Origin: Devosia lacusdianchii | Lineage (GTDB): Bacteria > Pseudomonadota > Alphaproteobacteria > Rhizobiales > Devosiaceae | Direction: 5' to 3' | NCBI RefSeq assembly: GCF_022429625.1 | Contig: NZ_CP092483.1 | Coordinates: 2,976,001-3,040,000 of the forward strand | DNA length: 64,000 bases | Shown: positions 62,212 to 64,000 of the stretch, piece after piece | How the letters are laid out: the number at the start of each line of letters is the position of its first letter | How positions within the stretch are numbered: the first letter of the stretch is position 1 | Notes under the pieces: generated by a model | What the model was told of the DNA's origin: nothing | Databases searched by the model: none | The model's input: the letters and a program-made list of their open reading frames with translations, nothing else | Position numbers and translations under genes: made by a program

Positions 62212-63395
62212 GCACCACCGATACCCGCTCATCCATTCCGCTGCCGCCCGACGCCGGCGGCCCCATGCCAACCCCGGCAGAAGAGGCCGCGAACCCCAAG
62301 GTCGTGGTCACGCGGTTCGGCAGTGGCAATGAAGGCTATGCCACGCTCGTATGGCGCCGCTTTCGGCGCTCGCCCATGGGCATGGTCGGGCTGATCCTCG
62401 TCGCCATCATGCTGGTGGTGTCCATCTTCGCCGACTTCTTCGCGCCGATGGACCCCAAAGAGGCCAACCTGCCCTTCGCGCCGCCCGATGTCATCGCCTT
62501 CGAAGACCCGGCCGGCAATTTCAGCCTCATCCCCTATGTCTATCCAATTGGCGATACCGGCGAATTCGACCCGATCACCTTCCAGCCACTGACTGGCTTG
62601 ATCAAGGACAACCCGACTCCGACAGGCTTCTTCGTGCCTGGCTACAGCTACAATTTCCTGTGGTTCATCCCGTCCAATATCCACTTCTTCGGCGCGACGG
62701 ATGGAAGGCCGATCCAATTGCTTGGCACCGACAAGTTCGGCCGCGATATCCTGTCGCGTGGCATTGTCGGCTCCCGCATCTCGCTGATGATCGCTCTGGC
62801 CGTGGTGACGCTGACCACCATTGTCGGCACCCTCGTGGGCATCACCTCGGGCTATATCGGTGGACGCCTCGACAATTGGGTCCAGCGCTTCGTCGATTTC
62901 GTCCTCGCCTTCCCGCAGCTGCCGCTCTATCTGGCGCTGACCTCGCTCATCCCGGTGACGGCCCCATCCAATGTGTTCCTCACTTTCGTGATCTTCGTCA
63001 TGGCCGTACTGGGCTGGGCGCAATTGAGCCGTGAAGTGCGCTCCAAGACCCTGTCGCTGGCCCGCATCGAATATGTCCGCGCCGCCATCGCCGTCGGCGC
63101 CACTGATAGCCGCATCATCACCCGGCACATCCTGCCCAACGTGCTCAGCCACATCATCGTGGCCGTGACGATGGCCATTCCGAGCGTGGTGCTGCTGGAA
63201 AGCTTCCTCGGCTTCCTCGGCTTCGCGGTGAAGCCGCCGCTGATCTCGTGGGGCCTGATGCTCCAGGATACCGGCACCTTCTCGGTAATCGGGTCCTATC
63301 CCTGGATCTTATCCCCCGTCGTGTTCGTGCTGATCACCGTTTTCGCCTTCAATGCGCTCGGTGACGGCCTGCGCGACGCCATCGACCCGTATTGA
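62208..63395 (+). CDS. ABC transporter permease, DppC/OppC type
   Basis: A 395-residue permease. A cytoplasmic N-terminus with FRRSPMGMVGLILVAIMLVVS (OppC_N) precedes a long periplasmic insert (about 80-180), then LLGTDKFGRDILSRGIVGSRISL and five helices with the EAA loop VRAAIAVGATDSRIITRHILPNVLSHIIV. The insert makes it longer than most OppC proteins (about 300) and fits the large binding protein. AGGAGGAG precedes the ATG. Confidence 0.93.
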   Translation: MSTTDTRSSIPLPPDAGGPMPTPAEEAANPKVVVTRFGSGNEGYATLVWRRFRRSPMGMVGLILVAIMLVVSIFADFFAPMDPKEANLPFAPPDVIAFEDPAGNFSLIPYVYPIGDTGEFDPITFQPLTGLIKDNPTPTGFFVPGYSYNFLWFIPSNIHFFGATDGRPIQLLGTDKFGRDILSRGIVGSRISLMIALAVVTLTTIVGTLVGITSGYIGGRLDNWVQRFVDFVLAFPQLPLYLALTSLIPVTAPSNVFLTFVIFVMAVLGWAQLSREVRSKTLSLARIEYVRAAIAVGATDSRIITRHILPNVLSHIIVAVTMAIPSVVLLESFLGFLGFAVKPPLISWGLMLQDTGTFSVIGSYPWILSPVVFVLITVFAFNALGDGLRDAIDPY

Positions 63396-63406
63396 GGAGC
63401 AGGCAG

Positions 63407-64000
63407 ATGACCGAACCCAGCTACACGCCCGTTTCCGATACGCGTCACGATCTCGGCAGCCACGGCCGCGAACTTATCCTCGATGCCCGCAATGTGGGTG
63501 TAGACTTCAAGGTCGAAGGCGGCACGGTGAACGCCGTGCGCGACGTCTCCTTCCAGCTCCACAAAGGCGAGACCATCGCCCTTGTGGGGGAAAGCGGCTC
63601 GGGTAAATCTGTGACCGCCCGCACGCTGATGAAACTACTGACCAAGCGGGCGACGATCCTGCCCAATACGCAGATCACATTGAGCGGTCAGGATATCGTC
63701 AAGATGAGCGACCGCGACATGCGGAAGCTGCGCGGCAACGATATTGCCATGATTTTCCAGGAGCCGATGAGCTCGCTGAACCCGGTCTATACGATCGGCC
63801 AGCAGATCTGCGAGATCATCCACCTGCACAACAGGATGAGCCGCAAGGAGGCGATGGATAAGGCCGAGGCGCTGCTGACTGAAGTGCAGATCCCTGAGCC
63901 GCGCGCTCGCCTCAACAACTATCCGCACCAGCTATCGGGCGGCCAGCGCCAGCGCGTGATGATCGCCATGGCGCTGGCCAACCGGCCGGATGTGCTGATC
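63407..64000 (+). CDS. ABC transporter ATP-binding protein, DppD/OppD type (partial)
   Basis: The first 198 residues of an ATPase cut by the right edge. Walker A is LVGESGSGKSVTA, the Q-loop MIFQEPMSSLNPVYTIGQQI, and the signature LSGGQRQRVMIAMALA; Walker B should follow immediately (PDVLI is visible). It starts 11 nt after the permease, with GAGGAG upstream, and powers the same importer. Usually fused or paired with a second ATPase, outside the window. Confidence 0.93.
   Translation, partial: MTEPSYTPVSDTRHDLGSHGRELILDARNVGVDFKVEGGTVNAVRDVSFQLHKGETIALVGESGSGKSVTARTLMKLLTKRATILPNTQITLSGQDIVKMSDRDMRKLRGNDIAMIFQEPMSSLNPVYTIGQQICEIIHLHNRMSRKEAMDKAEALLTEVQIPEPRARLNNYPHQLSGGQRQRVMIAMALANRPDVLI

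Overview
The window reads as a high-GC alphaproteobacterial chromosome, most likely a Hyphomicrobiales relative such as Devosia. Support comes from the mix of gene families (NDUFAF7/MidA-like methyltransferase after lgt, UbiK, ClpS, DUF2277, OhrR/Ohr, an ECF42-type sigma factor with DGPF proteins), the dense packing with many 4-bp convergent stop overlaps, and intergenic palindromes of a type common in this order. The genus is an inference from gene content only. No rRNA, tRNA, CRISPR array, prophage or classical insertion sequence was seen.

Layout. 1-7.7 kb: membrane proteins, an MFS exporter, a diguanylate cyclase, a YqeY-like protein, carA, a GNAT enzyme, and two tandem YpfJ-type metallopeptidase genes, the second of which has lost its catalytic residues. 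7.7-17.8 kb: a TAT-exported nucleotidase with a possible Pho box, the divergent ohrR/ohr pair, two more MFS exporters (one divergent from an ArsR regulator), a two-gene ABC exporter and an aldo/keto reductase. 17.9-25.5 kb: clpS, DUF2277, two alpha/beta hydrolase loci with operator-like palindromes, motA-motB, a TetR-controlled VOC/hydrolase operon, a methyltransferase and a GST.

26.1-28.5 kb is the accessory segment. It holds a perfect 20-bp inverted repeat, a very compact GIY-YIG nuclease gene enclosed by perfect 29-bp inverted repeats, and a lower-GC two-gene module coding for a HEPN-motif protein and a partner of unknown family. carB follows, about 23 kb from carA. 31.8-41.6 kb: a PhyH-type dioxygenase, an acetyltransferase/flippase pair, threonine aldolase, a GH5 glycosidase, a TPR-methyltransferase, a cold-shock gene with a long structured leader, and a repeat-rich intergenic region carrying further copies of the 26.5-kb palindrome, all arranged as inverted pairs.

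41-52 kb is mostly housekeeping: a frameshifted GNAT gene, proC-ybjN, a phosphoesterase, ubiK, lgt-midA-pgeF, prs, two DGPF proteins with an ECF42 sigma factor, rplY and pth. 52-64 kb: DUF4394 protein divergent from an ECF sigma/RskA anti-sigma pair, ychF, a PhyH dioxygenase divergent from an AraC regulator, and a second AraC regulator divergent from a family-5 solute ABC transporter that runs off the right edge.

The best candidates for something undescribed are the GIY-YIG/palindrome cassette with its gene-less relatives, and the adjacent HEPN two-gene module. Regulatory logic is readable at several divergent promoters: OhrR, ArsR and TetR operators, and a 19-bp perfect palindrome over a hydrolase start.
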